Shown here: positions 1-6,163 of the stretch, in pieces
Position numbering within the stretch: position 1 is the first letter of the stretch
Layout of the letters: each line of letters starts with the position of its first letter
Assembly: GCA_000156295.1 (NCBI GenBank)
Contig: DS999242.1
Span: forward strand, 2,887 to 37,302
Direction of reading: 5' to 3'
DNA length: 34,416 bases
Origin: a marine gamma proteobacterium HTCC2148
GTDB lineage: Bacteria; Pseudomonadota; Gammaproteobacteria; Pseudomonadales; Halieaceae
Made by a program: the position numbers and the translations under genes
Notes under the pieces: model-generated
Database searches by the model: none
Seen by the model: only the letters and a program-made list of their open reading frames with translations
What the model was told of the DNA's origin: nothing

Positions 1-270
1 CAAAGCCTGCTCAAATAGAACGCCCTGGTCAGCCAGTCGTTGGAGGTTAGGGGTATTGACGTTTGCAGCGCCGTACGGCGAGGTATGGTCAGCCCGGGTG
101 GTATCGGTGGTAATTAGTACAATGGAGCGGGGCTTTCGCTCTATGACTTCACCCAGTCCATTCTGAGAAGTGGTGTCAATAGAGACACCACTTCTCAGAA
201 TGCCTACAACCACCAGGGCCGCGCCTGCCCCTAACAACAGCACCCCTGATATTAATTTCTTCCCTGACAT
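1..270 (-). CDS. Sulfatase / alkaline-phosphatase-superfamily hydrolase, N-terminal part (runs off the window)
   Basis: Reading leftward from an ATG at 270, an open frame of 90 codons continues to the window edge. Residues 7-25 are a hydrophobic signal anchor, followed by a linker. Residues 51-62 read VLITTDTTRADH and residues 73-89 read TPNLQRLADQGVLFEQA, which is the typical first strand, metal-site loop and following helix of sulfatases and related arylsulfatase-like hydrolases. The active-site Cys/Ser region lies beyond the window, so sulfatase cannot be separated from phosphodiesterase or phosphoethanolamine-transferase-like relatives. It lies 42 bp downstream of the Spy-like gene on the same strand and is probably co-transcribed with it. 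Codons 23-38 contain a 19-bp perfect inverted repeat, described separately. Confidence 0.85.
   Translation of the reverse strand, partial: MSGKKLISGVLLLGAGAALVVVGILRSGVSIDTTSQNGLGEVIERKPRSIVLITTDTTRADHTSPYGAANVNTPNLQRLADQGVLFEQAL
159..202. repeat. 19-bp perfect inverted repeat with 6-nt spacer inside the sulfatase-like gene
   Basis: The left arm 159-177 (CATTCTGAGAAGTGGTGTC) is the exact reverse complement of 184-202; the spacer 178-183 is AATAGA. It lies within codons about 23-38 of the sulfatase-like gene, in the linker after the membrane anchor, and would form a very stable hairpin in the mRNA. No U-tract follows, so it does not look like a terminator. Confidence 0.95.
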
Positions 271-312
271 GTCTCTACCGCCCTTTTCGTTTTATATTAA
301 TCCCGGTAAAAA

Positions 313-846
313 TTACTGGCTCTTGGAGGTCTTCTTTCCTGCCGATTTTTGAGTGCCGCGCTTCTCATCGCTCCGCTTGGGACTGGACATATTTCGCACC
401 GAGGTTCTAACCCAGAAACGCTGTAGTAACTCGGGCGACTCACTGGCCAGGGTAGTGCGTTGTTTTTCCTCGAGTACATTGAGCACTGTGATCATGAGTT
501 CGACTTGCCGCGTTAAAGCTTCAGCCACTGCCGTTGCCATTTGCTCGCCAGTCTTTTGAGCTCTGTCGTTATCAGCCTTAAATAATGCAGCGTCGAGCTC
601 GATGAAAGATTCTTTTTGAGCTTGCAGCGCACTCTGGTTAATATTGAAGTATGTCCTTAATGACTCATCCATGTCATCGCGTTGTGTTGAGGTAAGTTTC
701 AGTAGGTCAATCGTTACTTCTTTATTCCACCATGCTCTGGCCACTGATTTAGACATGATCTCTTCTTGTGACCGCTTTTCTGCGGCGAAAGCTGAAGGCA
801 TCTGCAAAAGTAGGGAGAGAAAAATAAGACAAGATATCGATTTCAT
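313..846 (-). CDS. Spy/CpxP-like periplasmic protein (LTxxQ type)
   Basis: This is a 177-residue exported protein. The start at 846 is chosen because AAGGAG lies a few bases upstream and the signal peptide (residues 1-21, cleavage near PSAFA/AEK) begins there; an upstream start at 888 would bury it. Residues 51-55 read LTSTQ, followed by amphipathic helices, and a second similar turn LEEKQRTTL is at 125-133. This two-repeat helical layout is that of the Spy/CpxP/ZraP group of periplasmic chaperone or metal-stress proteins. The tail from about residue 150 is rich in Lys, Arg and Ser and looks disordered. The exact role is unknown; an ATP-independent periplasmic chaperone is the family-based guess. 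It is followed on the same strand by the sulfatase-like gene. Confidence 0.6.
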   Translation of the reverse strand: MKSISCLIFLSLLLQMPSAFAAEKRSQEEIMSKSVARAWWNKEVTIDLLKLTSTQRDDMDESLRTYFNINQSALQAQKESFIELDAALFKADNDRAQKTGEQMATAVAEALTRQVELMITVLNVLEEKQRTTLASESPELLQRFWVRTSVRNMSSPKRSDEKRGTQKSAGKKTSKSQ

Positions 847-970
847 TAAAATACTCCTTATGAGCATGGTGAAAAAATCAGCGGACAACTATCGCTTATG
901 CAAATTCATCTGGCAAGCATGGAAACGTTAGCAGGGCTTAATAAACAAGAGGAAGACACCGTACCTGGAT

Positions 971-1077
971 GGAACGACACAAGTGGCCTTCGATCCGGTG
1001 GATTTCATGGCCAGATTGGCGGCACTGGCTCCCAAGCCCAGGGTCAATCTCACTCGCTACCACGGAGTACTGGCACC
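971..1077 (+). pseudogene. Remnant of an IS91-family transposase (C-terminal region)
   Basis: The frame starting at 971 encodes FDPVDFMARLAALAPKPR and then VNLTRYHGVLAP, which matches the conserved region near the C-terminus of IS91/IS801-type (Y2) transposases. Both flanks are missing. On the right it is cut exactly where the left terminal repeat of the IS6 element begins (1078); the frame then runs four codons into the IS to a TAA at 1091-1093. The upstream part (847-970) shows no recognisable transposase sequence. This is a dead fragment, not a gene. Confidence 0.75.
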
Positions 1078-1095
1078 GGTACTGACAAATTAACT
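1078..1095 (+). repeat. IS6 element left terminal inverted repeat
   Basis: GGTACTGACAAATTAACT; 17 of 18 bases match the right end in inverted orientation. It includes the TAA that closes the disrupted IS91 frame. Confidence 0.9.
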
Positions 1096-1126
1096 TCTTG
1101 AGACCAAGGTAATCTGCCGCCCAATT

Positions 1127-1810
1127 TCAAGCAACTGCCCTTTTCCATTCGGTAAACGCACTGATCCTAAGTTCACGGTAATGCTGAGCCCTGACCAGGT
1201 GCCTGCCAAGATTGAATAGATTACTGACAGCGGCATGGGCATTCACGAACCGTTGAGCCTGTCCAACCAATTTGAACTTACGCATTCCCCGCTCCCTGAC
1301 CCGGGTCGATTCATGCGACTGCTCAGCCCGATTATTCTCATACTGCTTAGTACCGTGGATCGTCTCGGGGGTCATTTCAAGATGCGCTACACCGTAACTG
1401 CGTAGTTTATCGGTCACGATCTTCCTGGGATCTCCTCCGTGTGATCGTAGTAGACGCCTGAAGAACCGCTTCGCAGCAGCCCCGTCTCGTTTGGCCTGTA
1501 GATACACATCAACGACTTCACCGTCCTGATCCAAAGCCCGCCACAGATAGTGTCGTTTGCCATTGATCTTCACAAAGACCTCGTCGATGTAGAAGGTGTC
1601 GCCGTATCCGCGATGGTTTCGTTTCAGCCTCCTGGCGTATAACGCGCCAAATTTGATACACCACAGTCGGATCGACTCTCGAATGACGATGATGCCTCGC
1701 TCAGCCAGGAGATCTTCGATGTCTCGGTAACTTAGGTTGAACCGATAGTAGAGGCAGACGGCATAGGAAATGATATCTGGCTGAAAGCGGTGGCGCTTGT
1801 CTGTATTCAT
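1127..1810 (-). CDS. IS6-family transposase (DDE type)
   Basis: The 227-residue protein is close to the usual IS6/IS26 length (about 230). The catalytic triad is visible: D76 in FYIDEVFVKI, D134 in KIVTDKLRSYG and E163 in NNRAEQSH, followed by the family's RERGMRKFK block. The N-terminus (RHRFQPDIISYAV, then YRDIEDLLAERG) is the usual IS6 helix-turn-helix region. No stop or frameshift interrupts it, so it may be active. It is the reference copy for two degraded relatives further right in the window. Confidence 0.95.
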   Translation of the reverse strand: MNTDKRHRFQPDIISYAVCLYYRFNLSYRDIEDLLAERGIIVIRESIRLWCIKFGALYARRLKRNHRGYGDTFYIDEVFVKINGKRHYLWRALDQDGEVVDVYLQAKRDGAAAKRFFRRLLRSHGGDPRKIVTDKLRSYGVAHLEMTPETIHGTKQYENNRAEQSHESTRVRERGMRKFKLVGQAQRFVNAHAAVSNLFNLGRHLVRAQHYRELRISAFTEWKRAVA

Positions 1811-1834
1811 GGGCCGAGTGTATCAACTTCGGGG

Positions 1835-1852
1835 AGTTAATTTGGCAGTACC
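1835..1852 (-). repeat. IS6 element right terminal inverted repeat
   Basis: AGTTAATTTGGCAGTACC on the plus strand, the inverted partner of 1078-1095. Close variants occur alone near 4346-4364 and at 7670-7687. Confidence 0.9.
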
Positions 1853-1973
1853 ACCAAAAGCACTGCCCGAACCGTCTTCCAGCATTTCAGGACCCGAGAC
1901 TATTTTCTGGACGACCAGTCACTCCCGACACCCCATTTATACTTCTTATACTTACCCCCACTAAATCAGATAA

Positions 1974-1996
1974 AAGTTTGCTATGCTCGAACCATA
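1974..1996 (+). promoter_or_regulatory. Candidate extended -10 promoter for a nearly leaderless mRNA
   Basis: TGCTATGCT (the -10 TATGCT at 1982-1987 preceded by TG) lies 9 bases before the ATG at 1997. There is no good -35 and no Shine-Dalgarno sequence, so transcription would start almost on the start codon. This is a prediction from sequence only. Confidence 0.35.
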
Positions 1997-3154
1997 ATGG
2001 AAATACCGACCCCCAAAGCTTTCGAGCGCCGCCCTTACGCTCAAGAGCAATTTAAAGCGATCACCGCCTGGGCAAAAGATAATCATCCATTCTATCGGAA
2101 ATGGCTACAAAACTGCGAAGAAAGTGTGCCCTTACTAAGCCGTGTCGACATTCTCGAGAATAATGATCAACTGTTAGACGGTCATGCCGTCACTGCCACC
2201 ACCTCAGGTTCTACCGGCGTACCGGTCAAAACTGCCTGGTCCAAAGATCGTATGGCGTTAGAAGGTGAAGTTACTAACCGTTTTATATCCTGGTTGGGGG
2301 GACGTCTTGGAGTCACCCGTTTTATACATACCGATAATCCCGAAGAAGACTGTCGGGACGTCAAAACGCCGGTGGCTGAGCAGTTGGCTTTTATTAAGCA
2401 GCGTTTTACACAGCATCAGGCAACCGCCATTACAACCTATCCGAGCAACGCTGAGCGTTTATGTCATGCAGTCTTTGAGCAGGGCCTTGATATGCACTTT
2501 GTCCAGCGGTTTGGTGTTTTCGCTGAAGTGTTTGAGCCTTATCAGGAAGCGTTAATTAAACAAGCTTTTCCTAATGCACAAATCTGGAGTACTTATAGTG
2601 CGCAAGAAGTGGGCATGATTGCTGGCCGTTGCCCCCATCACCCCAAGTATCATCACGTGCTAGCTGGTAAACTCGGAGTAGAGATTTTAAATGACGATAA
2701 CGAACCCTGTGCGCAAGGTGAAGTCGGACGGGTTGTCATCACTGATTTTTTTAATACGGCCATGCCATTGATACGTTACGATATCGGTGACCTAGCAGCC
2801 TGGGGCGAATGCCCCTGCGGTAAAATTGATTTCCCCGCTTTTTCTACTATTCTCGGAAAAATTCGTGGCTCTTTATTGCATCGCAATGGTGAGCGCGTGC
2901 CTTTTACGGAGTTATCGGTTGCCTTAAGAAATATTGAAGGCATGCGGCAGTATCAGGTGATTCAGGATGACGTTGAACATTTTACCGTGCGTTTGGTGCA
3001 TTTAGCTAATGAGCTTACCAATAGTTTGCAACAACAGGTTGAGGAAGCCTTTCAGCAGCATTTTTCTTACCTGCCTAAATTGACTGTTATAATGGAAAAC
3101 GAAATAGAAAGGGAAAATAACGGTAAATTTTATTCTTCAAAATGCACTGTTTAA
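1997..3154 (+). CDS. PaaK/CapK-like adenylate-forming enzyme
   Basis: The 385-residue protein resembles phenylacetate-CoA ligase and the CapK family, which activate a carboxylate as an acyl-adenylate. Residues 69-78 hold the phosphate-binding loop TSGSTGVPVK, the adenine-binding region is STYSAQEVG (198-206), and residues 260-265 read RYDIGD, the sugar/hinge motif. Cysteines at C212 (RCPHH) and C272/C274 (CPCG) may bind zinc, as in several CapK-like proteins. It is shorter than PaaK (about 435). No Shine-Dalgarno precedes the ATG. It is convergent with the methyltransferase and shares the palindrome TTAA as both stop codons. The acid substrate cannot be told; the neighbouring methyltransferase suggests a small modified-acid or secondary-metabolite step. 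Base composition looks more AT-rich than the island to the right. Confidence 0.75.
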   Translation: MEIPTPKAFERRPYAQEQFKAITAWAKDNHPFYRKWLQNCEESVPLLSRVDILENNDQLLDGHAVTATTSGSTGVPVKTAWSKDRMALEGEVTNRFISWLGGRLGVTRFIHTDNPEEDCRDVKTPVAEQLAFIKQRFTQHQATAITTYPSNAERLCHAVFEQGLDMHFVQRFGVFAEVFEPYQEALIKQAFPNAQIWSTYSAQEVGMIAGRCPHHPKYHHVLAGKLGVEILNDDNEPCAQGEVGRVVITDFFNTAMPLIRYDIGDLAAWGECPCGKIDFPAFSTILGKIRGSLLHRNGERVPFTELSVALRNIEGMRQYQVIQDDVEHFTVRLVHLANELTNSLQQQVEEAFQQHFSYLPKLTVIMENEIERENNGKFYSSKCTV

Positions 3155-3909
3155 GTTTTTTTGCCTTTTGCGTAAATTAATTCCCAGGGCAATTGCCACT
3201 GATTGTTAGTTTCTGAAAAGTGCAATCCCAATCTGTCCAATTGGATGGCAACGTCTTCAACTTCGACTGTGGTTAAATAAAATAAATCTTTGCAAAAAAT
3301 AGCGGCACCTTCGCGTTTTTCAAATTGCCAATAAAGCTTCACGACTTCTTCATTGCAATCTTCCAAACCCTGCTCCTGCATTAATTCGGTGAATTCGCCC
3401 GCTGCAAAAAAAATACCGTCATGACCCTGAGGCGTATGACAATCAACAAAACCGTTTAAAAAATCTCCAGTCACACTGCCCAAGGCAACATCGGCAACCG
3501 CCAATTCGCCACCGGCTTTTAATAGCCTGCTCCATTCTTTAAATACGGGACGACGGTTGGCAATATGGTGCAGACCAGCCAGACTGCCAATGGCATCAAA
3601 GCTGCGATCTGCAAGAGGAATACTATCGACAGGACAATTCACGGTAGTAAAAGAGGAGTCAATCATTTGACCAAAAGTGGCTGAAGGCTCAATACAACTA
3701 ATGGCAATACTGCGTTGTAATTCTTCGACACCATCTGCGAGGTATCCCCCACCGGCAGGAACATCACAAAAGCTGGTTTTATCGCTTAAATCAAGACGCG
3801 ATAACAAAGCAGCGCGCTCCAATAATCTTGCGATAGGGTAGTCCCGGCAAGCCCGGTTATAGTGAGCCCCGCGAAAATCGAAAATATCAGTGTAATCAAG
3901 CTTATTCAT
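3151..3909 (-). CDS. Class I SAM-dependent methyltransferase
   Basis: The 252-residue protein has a Rossmann methyltransferase core. Motif I is CDVPAGGGYLADGV from residue 48, the acidic/motif-III stretch is PLADRSFDAIGSLAGLHH, and the next strand is LKAGGELAVADVALG, all in UbiE/Methyltransf_11 order. About 90 C-terminal residues (aromatic rich, YWQFEKREGAAIFCKDLFYL) form an accessory part that may bind the substrate. It ends inside the last codons of the convergent PaaK-like gene (4-bp overlap). The acceptor molecule is unknown. Confidence 0.8.
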   Translation of the reverse strand: MNKLDYTDIFDFRGAHYNRACRDYPIARLLERAALLSRLDLSDKTSFCDVPAGGGYLADGVEELQRSIAISCIEPSATFGQMIDSSFTTVNCPVDSIPLADRSFDAIGSLAGLHHIANRRPVFKEWSRLLKAGGELAVADVALGSVTGDFLNGFVDCHTPQGHDGIFFAAGEFTELMQEQGLEDCNEEVVKLYWQFEKREGAAIFCKDLFYLTTVEVEDVAIQLDRLGLHFSETNNQWQLPWELIYAKGKKT

Positions 3910-3984
3910 TGATTATCAGCGCATCCATTGAACATTCCTTCGCGATTTTATTTTAACAGCTATTCGGTAAAAGGGCTATGCAGT

Positions 3985-3996
3985 TCATTTTATAAC
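3985..3996 (-). promoter_or_regulatory. Candidate -10 region for the methyltransferase gene
   Basis: Reading leftward, TATAAA lies at 3993-3988, about 80 bp before the start at 3909; no convincing -35 hexamer accompanies it. It overlaps a 15-bp sequence that recurs at 5652-5666. Apart from this, 3910-4189 is AT-rich and holds no gene I can recognise. Confidence 0.25.
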
Positions 3997-4005
3997 TCCA
4001 TTCGA
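3991..4005 (+). repeat. 15-bp direct repeat, copy 1
   Basis: TATAACTCCATTCGA, identical to 5652-5666. The two copies bracket the IS6 relic and the sulfotransferase gene. It could be a shared promoter element or a duplication footprint. Confidence 0.6.
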
Positions 4006-4189
4006 CAATACTATTGCAGCGTTAATTCTAAAAAAATTTTTCCTATCCTCGGATAATTTTTTTACCACGAAAATCGTCACCTATAGATTTCAATGCGTTA
4101 TGACAACAAAAAACGGAAAGCTAAAGAATGCAATAGTCAGCATGCAGTGTGCGGAGTCAAAGAATGAGTGACCTGTACCAAGTCAGTAC

Positions 4190-4366
4190 CGCCTGAATAC
4201 ATCAGCGCCTATTTGGACAAGCATATCTTCGATATCGCGGATATTTGAATTGAAACGAGAGTAAGGTCGGGCTGCGTAGCTACTGATCTCGGGAAATAAT
4301 CGCTGACGTTAATAGGTATTCATGTGCCGATTCTCACTATTTAGTTCAGCTAGCTTGGCATTCCCC
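4190..4366 (-). mobile_element. Degraded IS6-family remnant (right end and transposase N-terminus)
   Basis: Reading leftward from 4323, the frame begins MNTY, has a stop, then RQRLFPEISSYAARPYSRFN and IRDIEDML. This aligns codon by codon with the N-terminus of the intact IS6 transposase at 1810 (MNTDKRHRFQPDIISYAV, IEDLL). It carries an in-frame TAA at codon 5 and another stop near 4180; the DDE domain is missing. The sequence 4346-4364 (TCAGCTAGCTTGGCATTCC) is a decayed right terminal repeat. It abuts the last codon of the sulfotransferase gene (stop at 4368-4370). Confidence 0.8.
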
Positions 4367-4367
4367 T

Positions 4368-5507
4368 TTATTTAGACGACAGCCGCCCAATCCCGAACAA
4401 GCTCAACGCTTTGTAAAATATCAGAGAGGGGTGAGCGACAATGTCTATAACTTTCTGTGTCAGCGGATGTCGCTGGCGCCGAATAAGCGAATGGCGTTGA
4501 CTACTTCCCTGAACCAACTGGTCAGCAATGAAATCGATACTCTGTTCACTGAAACTTCTATAACTTTCAACTTCTATTTGTTCAGGGCGACCAAGGTCAA
4601 TGTTATATTCTTGTTCGGCCCATTGGACATCTATCTCGACACTTTCTTTAACCAAGTTATAAACTTCTGCTGGCGCACGATATGGTCTGCCGGGTAGATC
4701 TCTAAAATAGTCAAGATCGACCAAATTTCTAGCTGGGTTTCTAGCGCCTTCAAGCATAACAGGGCGTTGTCGATTAACACTGCTTAAAAGTAGTGCGCCT
4801 TCATGGCTTATACTCGTATTTATCGGTTTGCTTTTGGGGAAATCGTCATCTGCAACAATCCCTATTTGCCGAAAAAATGCTGCCGTCAGTCCACAATCTT
4901 GTTGCACAGCATCCGCGAAGCTGTATGCAATTAAATTTTCTTTGCCAAAGGCATTTTCGAGTCTCGTGAACAGCTTTTTGAACAGATAGTGCGGGGGATT
5001 AGTGTACATAGTCTCCAGGTCTTCGCCTTTTTTCAACCGTTGCTGGATTTCGCTTGAAAGTGCGTGCACTGGATGTCTTAAGCAAGCAACTACAGTAATC
5101 GACTCGGAAAGCTCGTTTAGCCAGCTAAAGAGCTCGGTCATTTGAGCCTGCCGAAAATGCCCTACACTCTCCGCAGAAAGTAGTAGTTGATCCGCTGAAG
5201 TCTTTTCAAAGCTGCGCAAAAGTCGATTCATCGTAAGCTTATTAAACTTATCGATCGCTTCCTGATCGGGTATACCAATTGCAGATAACCTTTGGCGAAC
5301 CGCTGGTGCGTTGGAAAAAAGAGCCCGAAGTAGAACGGAATGGTTGCCTTCATAACGATCAGCGTGAGAAAAGCGCCGCGGATAATGCACATCGTACTTG
5401 GTCTCAAGCAATTCGGCGTTAGCCAGAATGTCTTGTTGAATAGTTGTGGTGCCTGTTTTGCCTAGTCCGATATGAAGAAACAGTTGCTTGAATTTTTTTG
5501 CATGCAT
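4368..5507 (-). CDS. Sulfotransferase-family protein
   Basis: The 379-residue protein begins with the PAPS-binding loop of sulfotransferases: LFLHIGLGKTGTTTIQ at residues 9-24 (5'-phosphosulfate loop). A second conserved stretch (LLLSAESVGHFRQAQ, then VVACLRHPVHALSS) fits the 3'-phosphate-binding region. It would transfer sulfate from PAPS to a hydroxyl on a carbohydrate or small molecule; the acceptor is unknown. No signal peptide is evident. It sits alone between a decayed IS6 end (2 bp beyond its stop) and a small divergent DUF2256 gene. No good ribosome-binding site is visible upstream. Confidence 0.8.
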   Translation of the reverse strand: MHAKKFKQLFLHIGLGKTGTTTIQQDILANAELLETKYDVHYPRRFSHADRYEGNHSVLLRALFSNAPAVRQRLSAIGIPDQEAIDKFNKLTMNRLLRSFEKTSADQLLLSAESVGHFRQAQMTELFSWLNELSESITVVACLRHPVHALSSEIQQRLKKGEDLETMYTNPPHYLFKKLFTRLENAFGKENLIAYSFADAVQQDCGLTAAFFRQIGIVADDDFPKSKPINTSISHEGALLLSSVNRQRPVMLEGARNPARNLVDLDYFRDLPGRPYRAPAEVYNLVKESVEIDVQWAEQEYNIDLGRPEQIEVESYRSFSEQSIDFIADQLVQGSSQRHSLIRRQRHPLTQKVIDIVAHPSLIFYKALSLFGIGRLSSK

Positions 5508-5651
5508 TCTGAAAGACCGTTATTGATAATTACCTATCGTTTCTCAGTTCGACGCAAGTCTATTTGCAGCAAAGCCACTATACAAGGACAAACTGACGGA
5601 GCGGGGCCCCAGCACGCAATGCCCGCTTTCGCCTCACAGCGCATATTCTGA

Positions 5652-5666
5652 TATAACTCCATTCGA
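5652..5666 (+). repeat. 15-bp direct repeat, copy 2
   Basis: TATAACTCCATTCGA, identical to 3991-4005, located 36 bp before the DUF2256 start codon. It may supply a TATAAC -10-like element for that gene. Confidence 0.6.
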
Positions 5667-5701
5667 ATAGTTGATCTCGCTGAACTCTGTTATGAGCGCA
5701 C

Positions 5702-5866
5702 ATGCATAAACGAAACCGACCATCAAAGCTGTGCCCCGTTTGCCTGCGCGAATTCGACTGGCGAAAAAAATGGGAGCGCGATTGGGAACAGGTCAAATAC
5801 TGCTCAAAAAAATGCCGCAGTAGCCGCTCAACCGAAAAAACGGTGACTACCACCAGCGAAGCATAG
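5702..5866 (+). CDS. DUF2256 family small zinc-finger-like protein
   Basis: A 54-residue frame from ATG 5702 to TAG 5866 reads [20 protein letters not shown], then [20 protein letters not shown]. This is the complete DUF2256 signature: two CxxC-like pairs (C11/C14 and C34/C38) around an invariant RKKWER block. The four cysteines are arranged to bind one metal ion. The protein is very basic. Family members are often found near photolyase/cryptochrome-like genes (from memory), but none is present here. Function is unknown. No strong ribosome-binding site is seen, and it is flanked by decayed sequence. Confidence 0.85.
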   Translation: MHKRNRPSKLCPVCLREFDWRKKWERDWEQVKYCSKKCRSSRSTEKTVTTTSEA

Positions 5867-5883
5867 TAGCCGCGCCGCAAGCA

Positions 5884-6150
5884 TTAGCTCATCGTTAGTG
5901 ACCGCTTTGCAGATGTCACAATTCCACACCAGTCAGTTGACTGCAAACACAGTCCCTTATTGGATATTACGGAAGTCACAATATTTCGCACATGCTGAAT
6001 TTTATCACCCAAATGTGCCTCCACCCATATCTCTTCCCCAACGGCCATATGCCCACTGAAACTGGGGGAATATCAATTCCATTTGGGATAACTATTCAGG
6101 TCGACCAACACGCCATAAACCCACATTTTTTCGCTGAGCACATTGTTCTC
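5884..6150 (-). pseudogene. Broken SRPBCC (START/polyketide-cyclase-like) gene
   Basis: Reading leftward, the frame through 6126 encodes VLSEKMWVYGVLVDLNSYPK, then WN and an in-frame TGA (6075-6073), then YSPSFSGHMAVGEEIWVEAH and LGDKIQHVRNIV. This is the start of an SRPBCC domain: first helix 'vW.vLtDl..YP.WN', strand 'G.m.vGe.i.v'. The C-terminal half is weak and ends at a stop at 5884-5886. With the internal stop, a missing convincing start codon and a poor C-terminus, it is a pseudogene. It follows the P450 on the same strand by 14 bp and may once have been co-transcribed with it. Confidence 0.7.
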
Positions 6151-6163
6151 TACTAGGCGCTAT

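Larger units (their letters stand above)
1078..1852 (-). mobile_element. Complete IS6-family insertion sequence (775 bp)
   Basis: One intact transposase gene is bounded by terminal inverted repeats. The left end at 1078-1095 reads GGTACTGACAAATTAACT, and the right end at 1835-1852 is its reverse complement with one mismatch (GGTACTGCCAAATTAACT). IS6 elements normally make 8-bp target duplications. The flanking octamers here (1070-1077 CTGGCACC, 1853-1860 ACCAAAAG) do not match, so either one flank was deleted or the element arrived by replicative cointegration and recombination. Confidence 0.9.

Noticed and set aside
898-1101. Open frame of 67 codons in front of the IS6 element
   Set aside because: The sequence is another frame of the IS91 relic; it has no ribosome-binding site or family match.
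4028-4062. A/T-rich stretch with TATCCTCGGATA as a terminator
   Set aside because: The stem is five pairs with a two-base loop, too weak, and no gene ends there.
4182-4190. GTCAGTACC as a left terminal repeat of the decayed IS6 copy
   Set aside because: Only nine bases match and the orientation is wrong for a left end.
5578-5880. Minus-strand frame of 100 codons
   Set aside because: It is the antisense of the DUF2256 gene, whose cysteine signature is clear on the plus strand.
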